Shown here: in pieces, positions 16,773-26,175 of the stretch
Position numbering within the stretch: position 1 is the first letter of the stretch
Layout: the number at the start of each line of letters is the position of its first letter
NCBI RefSeq assembly: GCF_002078015.1
Contig: NZ_LWBP01000243.1
Location: 186,001-250,000, forward strand
Source of the DNA: Niastella populi
GTDB lineage: Bacteria; Bacteroidota; Bacteroidia; Chitinophagales; Chitinophagaceae
Length of the DNA stretch: 64,000 bases
Reading direction: 5' to 3'
Program-made: the position numbers and the translations under genes
The notes under the pieces: generated by a model
Database searches by the model: none
The model's input: the letters and a program-made list of their open reading frames with translations, nothing else
What the model was told of the DNA's origin: nothing

Positions 16773-18053
16773 TCAACCTAACACCCGCTCCATGGCCATG
16801 CTCCTCGATCCTTTAATGAGAAAATAAGTATCTGTGAACGCCTGTTGCTTAAACCAATCAGCCGCCTCTGTTGCATTAGCCAGTTTTACAAACGGATGAT
16901 CGATCTTCAGGAAATCACCACCAACGAGTACAACCGCTTTCCATGAATGCTGTTTGATCAGTTCAATAATAGCTTCATGCTCCTGCTGGCTTTCCTGTCC
17001 CAACTCGGCCATACCGCCCAGCATCAATACTTTACCGGCGGCCTGTATACCGGCAAAATTCTCAATGGCGGCCTTCATGCTGGTAGGGTTGGCATTATAG
17101 GCGTCGAGAATGAATTTATTGCCATTCTTTTCAATAAGCTGTGAGCGGCTGTTCGATGGGGTATATTGCTCAATAGCGGTTTTTATCTTTTCATCGGGCA
17201 CATTGAAGAACTTACCTGCGGTTACGGCTACCAGCACATTGGGCAGGTTATAAGCGCCTACCAGTTGTGTTTGTATCGCCGGCAGAGTGGCGCCTTTCGA
17301 TATGGAAACCGTTAAGAAGGGCTCGCTTTGTTTAACTGTTCCCTGTATTTCTGTTGAGCTGGTAGTGCCGTATTTGATCACTTTTGGAATGCCGGCACTC
17401 ATCGTTTGCAGGTACTCATAATCCCACATAACGAATGCGGTACCATTATGGGCGCGTAAATAATCATACAGTTCGCCCTTTCCTTTGCGTACGCCCTCTA
17501 TGCTGCCAAATCCTTCGAGGTGGGCTTTGCCGCAATTGGTAATAATGCCATGGGTAGGCAGGGTATATTCGCAATAGCTGGCAATTTCGCGCAGGTGATT
17601 GGCGCCCATTTCTATTACGGCCATTTCTGCATCTTCCCTCACCGATAATATGGTAAGCGGAATGCCGATATGATTGTTCAGGTTACCCTGCGTAGTGTAT
17701 GTTTTAAATCCGGCCGACAGAACGGCATGCACCAGCTCTTTGGTAGTGGTTTTCCCGTTGCTTCCGGTAATGGCTATAAATGGAATGTCGAACTGCTGGC
17801 GATGGTATTTGGCCAACTGCTGCAGGGTGGTGAGTACATCGTCAACAACAATGATACGATCGTTGGGTGTTCCAGGCGCTTCGTCAACCACGGCATAGGC
17901 CGAACCTGCCTCCAGCGCCGCTGCGGCAAATTGATTACCGTTGAAATTGGGCCCTTTCAATGCAAAAAAGAGATCGCCCGTTTTCAGTTTGCGGGTATCG
18001 GTTTGTACCGAAGGATATTTCCTGTATATATCGTAAAGTTTTTCAATCGTCAT
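16773..18053 (-). CDS. murF: UDP-N-acetylmuramoyl-tripeptide--D-alanyl-D-alanine ligase MurF
   Basis: 426 residues, usual length. ATP-binding P-loop GSNGKTTTK at 97-105, with the N-terminal UDP-MurNAc-binding domain before it (QTDTRKLKTGDLFFALKG). Further Mur-ligase motifs: EMGANHLREIA, ITNCGKAHLEGFGS and the C-terminal DAYNANPTSMKAAIENF. It adds D-Ala-D-Ala to the peptidoglycan precursor in the cytoplasm. It lies downstream of gldJ on the same strand, but a strong terminator between them argues for a separate promoter. The stop codon abuts the ATTC-word repeat, so no conventional terminator is visible. Confidence 0.95.
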   Translation of the reverse strand: MTIEKLYDIYRKYPSVQTDTRKLKTGDLFFALKGPNFNGNQFAAAALEAGSAYAVVDEAPGTPNDRIIVVDDVLTTLQQLAKYHRQQFDIPFIAITGSNGKTTTKELVHAVLSAGFKTYTTQGNLNNHIGIPLTILSVREDAEMAVIEMGANHLREIASYCEYTLPTHGIITNCGKAHLEGFGSIEGVRKGKGELYDYLRAHNGTAFVMWDYEYLQTMSAGIPKVIKYGTTSSTEIQGTVKQSEPFLTVSISKGATLPAIQTQLVGAYNLPNVLVAVTAGKFFNVPDEKIKTAIEQYTPSNSRSQLIEKNGNKFILDAYNANPTSMKAAIENFAGIQAAGKVLMLGGMAELGQESQQEHEAIIELIKQHSWKAVVLVGGDFLKIDHPFVKLANATEAADWFKQQAFTDTYFLIKGSRSMAMERVLG

Positions 18054-18159
18054 AAAGCAAATTTAAGTTACAACGCTTGCCCCACAAACAGGGAGTGTAT
18101 GGTTCTTTTATTGCAGAAGGCGCTGCATCATTCGGCATCCTGAATGCGCAAGCGAGTTG

Positions 18160-18240
18160 CAAAGCGCGGTAGCAACAACAAACCAAAAACCATAAAAAAC
18201 AAACTCGATAGCGCGGCCGCAACAATAAACCACAAACAAA
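18160..18240. repeat. GTTTGT-word element (inverted partner of the 37.2-kb element)
   Basis: Read on the minus strand it contains GTTTGTTGTTGCT followed by ACCGCGCTTTG (18160-18183), and a second block GTTTATTGTTGCGGCCGCGC (18211-18230). Both blocks recur at 37197-37220 and 37251-37277 with two mismatches each and similar spacing. Confidence 0.75.
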
Positions 18241-18265
18241 AGCCCCGACGGGGACCGTCGGGGCT
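18241..18265 (-). terminator. Intrinsic terminator of gldJ
   Basis: Perfect 11-bp stem AGCCCCGACGG/CCGTCGGGGCT with a 3-nt loop, followed on the minus strand by TTTTGTTTG. It lies 22 bp after the gldJ stop. Confidence 0.88.
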
Positions 18266-18287
18266 CTATAAGAATTTGAAAAGTCAT

Positions 18288-19871
18288 TTATCGTTTTCTT
18301 GTGTTCTGGCGACGTGTTGGGTAACTGATACCGGTTTTACGGCCGTTACCTTCAGGGCTACCAAGGCGATCCATTGCGCAACGGAAACCTACAGTAGAGC
18401 TACCCTGATCTTCTTCCAGGAAGCGGCGTGTACCGGGGCTTAACCAGTATGGACGGTCGTTCCAGCTACCACCTTTGATCACTCTCGATTTATCGCTGAT
18501 CAATGTGCTTACACCATAACCACGGCCTATTTTCAGGTTCTCTTCAGCATCCATGGTACCATAAGCAACACCAGTGATCATAGAGTCACCATCGAGGTAG
18601 TTGATAACGTTACCTTTTTGATAGTTACGGCGGTTTTTGCTTTCTTCATCAGTTACGTAGGTAGTTTTAACGCGACCGAGGCTGTCTTTTTCAAACTCAC
18701 CATCTTTATTCTTGTACACGTTCTGATAGCGGTTACCACGATAAGGCGATACGTCATCAGCATCGGTAGGAGACAAAGGACGGTAAACATCACCTGTCCA
18801 CTCGCTCACGTTACCCGACATGTTATATAAACCGAATGAGTTAGGATAGAAAGAAGTTACAGGTGCGGTGTAAACTGCGCGGTCGTTCAAACCACCGGCC
18901 ACACCCATGTTATCACCGTTACCGCGTTTGAAGTTGGCGAGGAAGGTACCCTGCCATGCGCCACGGCGGCTGTCACGTAAACCGTTCACGTTTTGCGTCC
19001 AGGCGAAAACCTGTTTGTTGGTGATCAACTCCTCACCGCGTTTTCCTTCTTTGCGGCTGGGGTTGGGGTTCTGGCCAACCAGACCCATTGCAGCGTATTC
19101 CCACTCAGCTTCTGTAGGCAGACGATAGTTCGGTAACAAAATACCGTCTTCGAAAGTTACTGTAGTTCTGGGCGTACCGTTCGGGTTCTTTAAAGGGTTC
19201 TTTTTAGAACGAACCTGGTTACCGGGAGTAGGAGTAGTTAAACCAAGCAAATAGGCTTTGGTATTGAACGACTCGCTTCCCTGACCCTGAATATTTTTAA
19301 GGCTTGTTTTGTTGATAAAGCCTTTGTCTAACAATGCTTTTTCGTTAACGCGGTCACTGCGCCATAAACAGAAGTCGTGAGCCTGTCTCCAGGTTACACC
19401 TACCACAGGGTAGTAGTTATAAGACGGGTGACGCAGGTAGTATTCAACCAAAGGCTCGTTGTAAGCCAGCTCACTGCGCCATACCAGGGTATCGGGCAAT
19501 GCACCTGCACGTACATCTTTATATTCATCGCCATCGAACACGTTGTTTATCCAGTACAAATACTCACGATAGTGAATATTGGCAACCTCGGTACGGTCGA
19601 TGTAAAAAGAGTTTACTGTTTTACGGGTGGGAATGTTATTCCACTCGCCCATAACATCTTCTTCAGTGGCGCCCATGGTGAAGGTACCGCCCTGAACAAA
19701 TACCAGTCCCGGACCGGTACGTTGTTCTTTTTCACGGGAAACCTGGTAACCGCCCATGTTTTTGTCATTGTAATTCCAACCGGTAACGTCCGACTTTTCT
19801 TTCTTGTTGGACTTACAGCTGGTCACGGCGGCTGCGCAGGATAGTACGATAAATAGGTTTTTCAAATTCAT
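18288..19871 (-). CDS. gldJ: GldJ-like gliding motility / T9SS lipoprotein (FGE-sulfatase fold)
   Basis: 527 residues. Lipoprotein signal with lipobox AVTSC, so it is anchored in a membrane, probably the periplasmic face of the outer membrane. A formylglycine-generating-enzyme-like (SUMF1) domain fills ~50-510: GPGLVFVQGGTFTMGATEED, FYIDRTEVANIHYREYLYWI, LPTEAEWEYAAMGL, GNVSEWTGDVYRP, VIKGGSWNDRPYWL, VGFRCAM. In Flavobacterium johnsoniae GldJ is required for gliding and type IX secretion and its gene is close to porU and porV; the same grouping occurs here. GldK has the same fold, so GldK is the alternative, but the TGWNYNDKNMGG start and the porU linkage favour GldJ. A ~45-nt leader from an AATATTTG box (19921-19928, minus) is plausible. 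Confidence 0.85.
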   Translation of the reverse strand: MNLKNLFIVLSCAAAVTSCKSNKKEKSDVTGWNYNDKNMGGYQVSREKEQRTGPGLVFVQGGTFTMGATEEDVMGEWNNIPTRKTVNSFYIDRTEVANIHYREYLYWINNVFDGDEYKDVRAGALPDTLVWRSELAYNEPLVEYYLRHPSYNYYPVVGVTWRQAHDFCLWRSDRVNEKALLDKGFINKTSLKNIQGQGSESFNTKAYLLGLTTPTPGNQVRSKKNPLKNPNGTPRTTVTFEDGILLPNYRLPTEAEWEYAAMGLVGQNPNPSRKEGKRGEELITNKQVFAWTQNVNGLRDSRRGAWQGTFLANFKRGNGDNMGVAGGLNDRAVYTAPVTSFYPNSFGLYNMSGNVSEWTGDVYRPLSPTDADDVSPYRGNRYQNVYKNKDGEFEKDSLGRVKTTYVTDEESKNRRNYQKGNVINYLDGDSMITGVAYGTMDAEENLKIGRGYGVSTLISDKSRVIKGGSWNDRPYWLSPGTRRFLEEDQGSSTVGFRCAMDRLGSPEGNGRKTGISYPTRRQNTRKR

Positions 19872-20210
19872 TTTGATGACTTTTGCCTTTAGTTCAATTT
19901 GGTTAAACGCTATTACTAATCAAATATTGTACGGCTTTTCCAATTGCTTTTTCCACAAAAACTGCGGGGAAGGCGAATATACCGGTTTTTAGTAAAACAA
20001 CCTGTGTTACAGGACCTTTTACCCTCGTTTTGTTGGTAAAACCAACACCGGGCTAATACAATTTCTGTAATTCAGCAACGACACGTTGATTTGAAAGCAA
20101 TGCACAACTCTATTCAAATTTTGAGCCGGGCATATTGGGGACGGATTATTTTTTTTCGCTGCCCAGATCCTTTAAAGGATTGTGGTGTAAAATAAATTAT
20201 TTTTGGCCAG
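19872..20210. promoter_or_regulatory. Divergent promoter region between gldJ and porU
   Basis: 339 bp with no ORF. It contains two short palindromes, CCTGT-GTT-ACAGG (20001-20013) and GTTGGT-AAA-ACCAAC (20032-20046), which may be operators. The porU-side -7 box TATTTTTG lies at 20198-20205; on the gldJ side an AATATTTG sequence lies at 19921-19928 (minus). Confidence 0.5.
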
Positions 20211-23200
20211 ATGTCCTGTAGACCTGTTATCCTCCTTATGATGGCCGGCATCCTTACCTTCATCGGTTTGCCGGCATTGTCTCAACGTACATATACGGGC
20301 AATTCCGTGTTGGCGCTGGGTAACTGGTATAAAATAAGTACTGCTGCTCCCGGAATTTATAAGATCGACCTCCCTTTTCTCGCTTCCCTCGGTATCAATA
20401 CTGCTTCACTTTCATCGTCTTCCGTCAGGTTGTTTGGCAACGGCTGCCAGCTGCTGCCCGAAAAGCCGCTTGGCTCAAAACCCGACGACCTTATTGAAAA
20501 CGCTTTATGGGTGGAAGATGGGGGGGATGGACAGCTCACCGGTTCAGATTATATTCTTTTTTATGCAGCCGGCCCGCACGCCTGGCTCAGGGATTCTGTC
20601 AACAAAACCTTTAAACATCAACGGAATATATATACCGATTCTGCTTATTATTATCTGAACATAGGGGCAGGTGGCAAAAGGATTACCACCACAAATATAA
20701 CCGCCACGCCCAATACCATCATTACTTCGGCCACCCGCAGCTGGTTCTATGAACTGGATACCGTAAACTTTCTCAGCAGCGGCCGGCAATGGTATGGCGA
20801 AGAATTTTCGAACAACGGCGGAAAACCCCTTACCCGCTCGTACAGCGTGAGCATGCCCCATATTTTGGCCGAACCGGCTTCCATTTCGGCAGCCTGTGTG
20901 GCCCGCTCTTTCGGCATAGCCAGCCGTTTTTCGGTAAGCATTAACAATCAGCAGGCAATGCAATTAAATGTGCCCGCTACCGGAAATGGTTCCTATGATG
21001 CCTTTGCCGTGGCGGCGCAGGCTTCGGCAACTTTCAGCACCACCCAGTCGCCGCTCACCGTGCGTGTAGATTATACGCCCGGCAGCACGGGCAGCCAGGG
21101 CTGGCTCGACTGGCTGGAAGTGCAGGCCCGCGTAGAGCTTTCAATGAACGGCATCGATCAACTGCTTTTTCGCGACTGGAACAGCGTTGGCCCGGGTAAA
21201 ATGGGTAGCTTTATTATAAAGAACGCCACTGCCGCCACCCAGGTGTGGAATGTTACCGACCCGTTGCAACCCGTTCGAATGCAAGGTATTATGAGCGGCA
21301 GCGAGCTGCGTTTCACAAATGATTGCAGCCGCCTGCACGAATACATGGTATTCAATAATTCCGGGTTTTTAACCCCGAAAGGGGAAGGGATGGTGCCCAA
21401 TCAAAACCTGCATGGAAGCGCAATACCTCAATATATAATCATAACCCACCCGTCGCTGATGGGGCAGGCGCAGCGGCTGGTTCAATACCATCAGCAACGC
21501 GATAACCTGCCGGGCGTAGCGGTAACGGTAAACCAGGTGTACAATGAGTTTTCATCCGGTTCGCCCGACCCTGCGGCCCTGCGCGATTATGTAAAAATGT
21601 TTTACGACCGCGCCGGCGGCGATTCTGCCAAAGCCCCCAAATACCTGCTGCTGTTGGGCGACGCCTCTTTCGATTACCGCACCCGCATCAGCAACAATAC
21701 CAACATGGTGCCCTGCTGGGAAAGCCCGGTTTCGCTCGATCCGCTGGCAACCTATACTTCCGACGATTTCTTTGGCCTGCTGAACGATAATGACGATATC
21801 AATGGCACTGGCACCTACCTGCTCGATATTGGCATAGGCCGCATTCCCGCAAAAAATGAACGTGAGGCCCAGGCCATCGTTGACAAGATCGTTGCCTATA
21901 ATGATCCCAAAAGCCTCGGCCCTTGGCGCAACGAATGCACATTTGTGGCCGATGATGAAGACAATAACCTGCACCTGCAGGATGCCGAAATAATGGCAAC
22001 GGCCGTTGCTGAGGCCGCGCCGCAGGAAAACGCCGATAAAATATACCTCGATGCTTTTCAGCAGGAGAGCAATTCGGCCGGCAGCCGTTACCCGGCAGTG
22101 AACCTGGCCATAAATAATAAAATTTACAACGGTACCCTGGTTTGGAACTATACCGGGCATGGCGGGTACCGCCGCCTGGCCGAAGAAGTGGTGCTCGACC
22201 AGGACATTATCAATACATTCAACAACCCCAATAAACTGCCCCTGTTCGTAACCGCTACCTGCGATGTGGCGCCATACGATAACCCGCTAATAAATTCCAT
22301 AGGGGAGAACTTGCTGTTGCGCGAAAGAACCGGCGCCATCGCCCTTATGACCACCACCCGGCTGGTATTTGCGTTCAGCAACCGGGTAATGAACGAAAAT
22401 TACCTGAGAACGGCTTTTCAGAAAAAGCCCGATAGCAGCTATCGCAGCCTCGGCGAAGCGGTTCGCCAGGCCAAGAACGTAACCTATAGTTTTTTAGGCG
22501 ATGTGGTAAATAACCGCAAGTTCACCCTGCTGGGCGACCCGGCGCTTACCATCGCTTTCCCCGCTTACCAGGTAACCACCACGGCCATCAACGGCCGGGC
22601 GGTGAGCAGCACCCCCGATACATTAAAAGCATTGACGGAATATACAATCAGCGGGGCGGTGCAGGATAATATGGGGAATGTGCTGAATGATTTTAACGGT
22701 ACCATCTATCCCACCATTTTCGATAAGGTGCAAACGGTAAATACCCTCGGCAATGACCCCGGCAGCCAGGTAACGCCGGTTCAAGTGCAAAAAAATATCC
22801 TGTTCAAAGGCAGGGCATCGGTGAACAGTGGCCGCTTTTCTTTTAGTTTTATGGTGCCGAAAGACATTAGTTATCAATACGGTAACGGAAAGATCAGCTA
22901 TTATGCCGATAATGGCAGCAGGGACGGCAACGGGGTTTTAAAAAATATTATCATCGGCGGCTCAGGAAATGGCGTGGCCGACCCCCTCGGTCCAACCATT
23001 AAAGCGTATTTAAATGACGAGCAGTTCGTGAATGGCAGTATTACCAACGACCGGCCGGTGTTGCTGGTTAAGCTGGCCGATTCATCGGGCATCAATATCC
23101 TGGGTACGGGCATCGGGCACGACCTGGTGGCTACACTTGATAATGATCAAAAAACAGCATATGTGCTGAATGAGTTTTATGAGAGCGATCTGAATAATTA

Positions 23201-23639
23201 TCGGCAGGGAACAGTGCGGTTTCAAATGCCGGCGCTGGCGCCCGGTGTGCATACCCTAACCATAAAGGCATGGGATGCCGCCAATAATTCGGGCGAGGCA
23301 ACCATCGATTTCAGGGTAGTGGCCGATGAGCATTTTGCGCTTGACCATGTATTGAATTATCCCAATCCGTTTACCACCCGAACCACCTTCTGGTTCGAGC
23401 ATAACCGGCCTGGGGAAGAATTACTTATACGAATTCAGGTATATACGATTACAGGGAAGCTGGTAAAAACGATCAACAGGACAATATTTTCTACCGGAAA
23501 CCGTTCGAGTGACGTGGAATGGAATGCCCGGGATGAATATGGTGATAAAATCGGAAGAGGTGTGTATATTTACCGCCTGAGGGTACAAACCGCTGATGGC
23601 AAAGCAGCGGAGAAGCTTGAAAAGTTGTTTATACTGTAG
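20211..23639 (+). CDS. porU: Type IX secretion sortase PorU (C25 cysteine peptidase family)
   Basis: 1142 residues. Signal peptide (LLMMAGILTFIGLPALSQ), N-terminal beta domains, then a gingipain-like caspase fold. Catalytic His650 lies in NYTGHGGYRRLAEE and Cys684 in LPLFVTATCDVAPYDNP, spaced as in known PorU. The C-terminal ~85 residues form a T9SS CTD-like immunoglobulin domain (NYPNPFTTRTTFWF to KLFIL). PorU removes the CTD of T9SS cargo and transpeptidates it to A-LPS at the cell surface. A perfect -7 box TATTTTTG ends only 5 bp before the ATG, so the message may be leaderless or start at the Met codons ten and eleven residues in. porV follows in the same direction. Confidence 0.93.
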   Translation: MSCRPVILLMMAGILTFIGLPALSQRTYTGNSVLALGNWYKISTAAPGIYKIDLPFLASLGINTASLSSSSVRLFGNGCQLLPEKPLGSKPDDLIENALWVEDGGDGQLTGSDYILFYAAGPHAWLRDSVNKTFKHQRNIYTDSAYYYLNIGAGGKRITTTNITATPNTIITSATRSWFYELDTVNFLSSGRQWYGEEFSNNGGKPLTRSYSVSMPHILAEPASISAACVARSFGIASRFSVSINNQQAMQLNVPATGNGSYDAFAVAAQASATFSTTQSPLTVRVDYTPGSTGSQGWLDWLEVQARVELSMNGIDQLLFRDWNSVGPGKMGSFIIKNATAATQVWNVTDPLQPVRMQGIMSGSELRFTNDCSRLHEYMVFNNSGFLTPKGEGMVPNQNLHGSAIPQYIIITHPSLMGQAQRLVQYHQQRDNLPGVAVTVNQVYNEFSSGSPDPAALRDYVKMFYDRAGGDSAKAPKYLLLLGDASFDYRTRISNNTNMVPCWESPVSLDPLATYTSDDFFGLLNDNDDINGTGTYLLDIGIGRIPAKNEREAQAIVDKIVAYNDPKSLGPWRNECTFVADDEDNNLHLQDAEIMATAVAEAAPQENADKIYLDAFQQESNSAGSRYPAVNLAINNKIYNGTLVWNYTGHGGYRRLAEEVVLDQDIINTFNNPNKLPLFVTATCDVAPYDNPLINSIGENLLLRERTGAIALMTTTRLVFAFSNRVMNENYLRTAFQKKPDSSYRSLGEAVRQAKNVTYSFLGDVVNNRKFTLLGDPALTIAFPAYQVTTTAINGRAVSSTPDTLKALTEYTISGAVQDNMGNVLNDFNGTIYPTIFDKVQTVNTLGNDPGSQVTPVQVQKNILFKGRASVNSGRFSFSFMVPKDISYQYGNGKISYYADNGSRDGNGVLKNIIIGGSGNGVADPLGPTIKAYLNDEQFVNGSITNDRPVLLVKLADSSGINILGTGIGHDLVATLDNDQKTAYVLNEFYESDLNNYRQGTVRFQMPALAPGVHTLTIKAWDAANNSGEATIDFRVVADEHFALDHVLNYPNPFTTRTTFWFEHNRPGEELLIRIQVYTITGKLVKTINRTIFSTGNRSSDVEWNARDEYGDKIGRGVYIYRLRVQTADGKAAEKLEKLFIL

Positions 23640-23820
23640 TTCAGTTTTAGAAATTACTTATTTTAGCCAATCTATATCTATCGACAGGAAAATTTACCCA
23701 AAATTCTTATTGTTCCGCATCAACACGCTTTAATACAAAAGCATGGGTAATTTTATTGATACCAAACTGCTATTGAGGAAAATGTTGAACGCGGTATGAT
23801 CCTTAAAGACAACTCAAAAA

Positions 23821-24996
23821 ATGAAACGAAAATTCTTTAAACTAACTGTAGGTATGTTCCTGTTGGCGGGTGTTACGGCTGTAAATGCCCAAACCACACA
23901 AACCGATCCTATCAACGTAGTTACTACAGCTGTACCCTTTTTACGCATTTCACCTGACGCCCGTGCCGGTGCCATGGGTGATTTAGGCGTTGCAACTTCA
24001 CCCGATGCCAGCGCTCCGTTCTGGAACCTGGCAAAAGTGCCGTTTGCACAAAAGAACTTCAGTGTGGGTTTAACCTACACACCCTGGTTGAAAGACCTTG
24101 GTCTCAATGATGTGTACCTGCTGGCATTAGCCGGTTATTACAAACTCGATGAAGAATCGGCATTGGGTGGTTCTATTCGCTATTTCAGCCTTGGTAACAT
24201 TCAGTTCACCGACGGAAGCGGTAACGATTTTGGCAATGGCCGTCCCCGCGAGTTTGGTGTTGACTTCGGTTATACCCGTAAACTGAGTGATAAGATCGGT
24301 TTAGGTGTAGCTTTGCGTTATATTCGCTCAAACCTCGCCGGTAACCTGGCCCAAACCGGTACTGCTTACAAACCCGGTACTTCAGTGGCCGGTGACCTGT
24401 CGTTCTTCTATACCGGCCAAAATGAAATTGGCGAAGGCTGGAACTTCGGCGCCACATTAACCAACCTCGGTGGTAAGATCGGTTATACGAACGATGCAAC
24501 ACAAAGAGATTATATTCCTGCCAACCTGAGCTTTGGTACTACATATACCAAAGCTTTTGATGAAGCCAATAAAATAACCTTCGGTCTGGATGTGCATAAA
24601 CTGCTGGTGCCAACACCACCCGTTTGGACCGATGATCCATCTGCCGATTCTGCGCTCACAGCCGATTACCGCAATAAATCGGTTGTAAGCAGCTGGTTCA
24701 GCTCATTCAATGATGCGCCCGGCGGTTTCAAAGAAGAACTGAAAGAGTTTCAGATCTCAGCGGGTGCTGAATATGGTTACAACGACCAGTTCTTTTTCCG
24801 CGCAGGTTATTTTTATGAGAACAAAGACAAAGGCAACCGTAAATATTTCACCGTTGGTTTAGGTGTTAAATACAATGTATTTGGTTTGAACTTCTCTTAC
24901 CTGGTTCCTTCAGGTTCAGGGGTGAACCGCAATCCATTGTCGAATACCCTGCGTTTCGGTCTTATATTCGACCTCGACGACATAGGTGCTGAATAA
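23821..24996 (+). CDS. porV: Type IX secretion outer-membrane shuttle protein PorV (LptO)
   Basis: 391 residues. Signal peptide ending near AVNAQ, then an FadL-type 14-strand barrel of the PorV family: VPFLRISPDARAGAMGDLG, SPDASAPFWNLAKVPF, YTPWLKDLGLNDVYLLALAG, and a C-terminal strand NTLRFGLIFDLDD. PorV binds CTD-bearing cargo leaving the Sov translocon and delivers it to PorU. It lies 181 bp downstream of porU on the same strand. A terminator and TTAGC-word arms follow directly after the stop. The aromatic C-terminus and length fit the family. Confidence 0.93.
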   Translation: MKRKFFKLTVGMFLLAGVTAVNAQTTQTDPINVVTTAVPFLRISPDARAGAMGDLGVATSPDASAPFWNLAKVPFAQKNFSVGLTYTPWLKDLGLNDVYLLALAGYYKLDEESALGGSIRYFSLGNIQFTDGSGNDFGNGRPREFGVDFGYTRKLSDKIGLGVALRYIRSNLAGNLAQTGTAYKPGTSVAGDLSFFYTGQNEIGEGWNFGATLTNLGGKIGYTNDATQRDYIPANLSFGTTYTKAFDEANKITFGLDVHKLLVPTPPVWTDDPSADSALTADYRNKSVVSSWFSSFNDAPGGFKEELKEFQISAGAEYGYNDQFFFRAGYFYENKDKGNRKYFTVGLGVKYNVFGLNFSYLVPSGSGVNRNPLSNTLRFGLIFDLDDIGAE

Positions 24997-25112
24997 TTAG
25001 CTAATTTGCTAATTAGCTAGTGTGCTAATTAGAATTCAATATATTTGAAGCGTTCTGCGAAGCAGAACGCTTTTTTTATTAGCATATTAGCACATTAGCA
25101 AATTAGCACATT
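24997..25112. repeat. TTAGC-word arms around the porV terminator
   Basis: Left arm 24997-25032 (GCTAATTTGCTAATTAGC words) begins at the base after the porV stop. Right arm 25078-25112 (TTAGCACATTAGCAAATTAG words) ends at the base before the ispF ATG. The arms are reverse complements in imperfect form and enclose the terminator at 25049-25077, so they fill nearly the whole gap. Confidence 0.85.
25049..25077 (+). terminator. Intrinsic terminator of porV
   Basis: Perfect stem AGCGTTCTGC/GCAGAACGCT, loop GAA, followed by TTTTTT. It is the core of a longer arm-arm inverted repeat. Confidence 0.9.
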
Positions 25113-25589
25113 ATGCGTATAGGGTTCGGGATCGATTTTCACCAGTTAACGGAAGGCAGGGACCTATGGATCGGCGGCGTAAAGATTCCCCATCATAAAG
25201 GCGCCCTCGGGCACAGTGACGCCGATGTTTTATTACATGCCATTTGCGATGCATTGCTGGGCGCCCTTGCATTGGGCGATATTGGCGTGCATTTCCCCAA
25301 TACCGACGCCACCTATAAAGATATAGACAGTAAAATATTACTGCAGAAAAGCTACGATCTTATAAAAGCCCGCAATTACCGGGTGGTAAATATCGATTCC
25401 TCCATTTGCCTCGAGGCCCCCAAGATCAAAAAATATTCAGATCAGATGCGGCAGGTGATCGCCGGTATTCTCGAAGTTACCATAGACGATGTTTCCATAA
25501 AAGCCACCACCACCGAGAAGATGGGTTTCGTTGGAAGGGAGGAAGGGCTGGTGGCGTATGCGACAGTGCTCATAAAACCAATTAGCTAA
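25113..25589 (+). CDS. ispF: 2-C-methyl-D-erythritol 2,4-cyclodiphosphate synthase IspF
   Basis: 158 residues, standard length. Zn ligands D8 and H10 (GIDFHQ) and H42 ([11 protein letters not shown]) are in the canonical places, H34 is in LGHSDAD, and the C-terminal [19 protein letters not shown] matches the CDP-binding region. It forms the cyclic diphosphate in the MEP pathway and so supplies isoprenoids, including the carotenoid operon at 51 kb and quinones. The start codon directly abuts a TTAGC-word arm, so its 5' leader would consist of repeat sequence. The 3' end likewise runs straight into the next word repeat. Confidence 0.96.
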   Translation: MRIGFGIDFHQLTEGRDLWIGGVKIPHHKGALGHSDADVLLHAICDALLGALALGDIGVHFPNTDATYKDIDSKILLQKSYDLIKARNYRVVNIDSSICLEAPKIKKYSDQMRQVIAGILEVTIDDVSIKATTTEKMGFVGREEGLVAYATVLIKPIS

Positions 25590-25728
25590 TATGATAATTA
25601 GCTAATGTGATAATTCCATTGGTGCGGTATTTCCTGTGATTTTCAAAGCTAACGCCAAAGCACTCACAAAACCCTGTATTCCATTATCACATTATCGAAT
25701 TATCACATTATCACATTATTTTTGCCCC
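25579..25728. repeat. TTATC-word arms between ispF and dut
   Basis: Left arm 25579-25617 (AATTAGCTAATATGATAATT words) overlaps the ispF stop. Right arm 25682-25720 (ATTATCACATTATCGAATTA words) is its imperfect reverse complement. The spacer of about 64 bp is non-repetitive. The end of the right arm supplies the TATTTTTG box in front of dut. Confidence 0.82.
25717..25724 (+). promoter_or_regulatory. -7 promoter box of dut
   Basis: TATTTTTG, a perfect TAnnTTTG match, ends 4 bp before the dut ATG; transcription would begin at or next to the start codon (leaderless). Confidence 0.5.
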
Positions 25729-26172
25729 ATGTCAAAAGTAAAAGTCAGGATCATTAACCAGTCGAACAATCCGCTGCCCGAATATGCAACGGAGGAAGCA
25801 GCCGGTATGGATATACGCGCTTTTATAGATGCGCCCATCGTTCTCAACCCCCTGGAACGGTTTTTAGTACCAACCGGTTTGTTTATAGAATTGCCAAAAG
25901 GCTACGAAGCGCAGATCCGCCCACGCAGCGGGTTGGCCATAAAACAGGGGCTAACCTGTTTAAATACCCCGGGCACCATCGATGCCGATTACCGGGGTGA
26001 AATAAAGGTCATTCTCATCAACTTATCGCAGGAAGCACAAACCATACACCCCGGTGATCGTATTGCTCAAATGGTGGTACACGATGTAGAACGTGTAAAA
26101 TGGAAACCCGTTAAATCAATTTCGGTAACAAAACGCCACGACGGCGGTTTTGGCCATACCGGTAAATCATAA
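25729..26172 (+). CDS. dut: Deoxyuridine 5'-triphosphate nucleotidohydrolase (dUTPase)
   Basis: 147 residues from ATG 25729; the longer in-frame region upstream is word-repeat sequence and not protein-like. All five trimeric dUTPase motifs are visible: [10 protein letters not shown] (1), [10 protein letters not shown] (2), [13 protein letters not shown] (3, with catalytic Asp and Tyr), GDRIAQMVV (4) and [10 protein letters not shown] (5). It hydrolyses dUTP to dUMP, preventing uracil incorporation and feeding dTMP synthesis. It is followed 3 bp later by a DUF4292 lipoprotein gene and probably co-transcribed with it. Confidence 0.96.
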   Translation: MSKVKVRIINQSNNPLPEYATEEAAGMDIRAFIDAPIVLNPLERFLVPTGLFIELPKGYEAQIRPRSGLAIKQGLTCLNTPGTIDADYRGEIKVILINLSQEAQTIHPGDRIAQMVVHDVERVKWKPVKSISVTKRHDGGFGHTGKS

Positions 26173-26175
26173 TGA

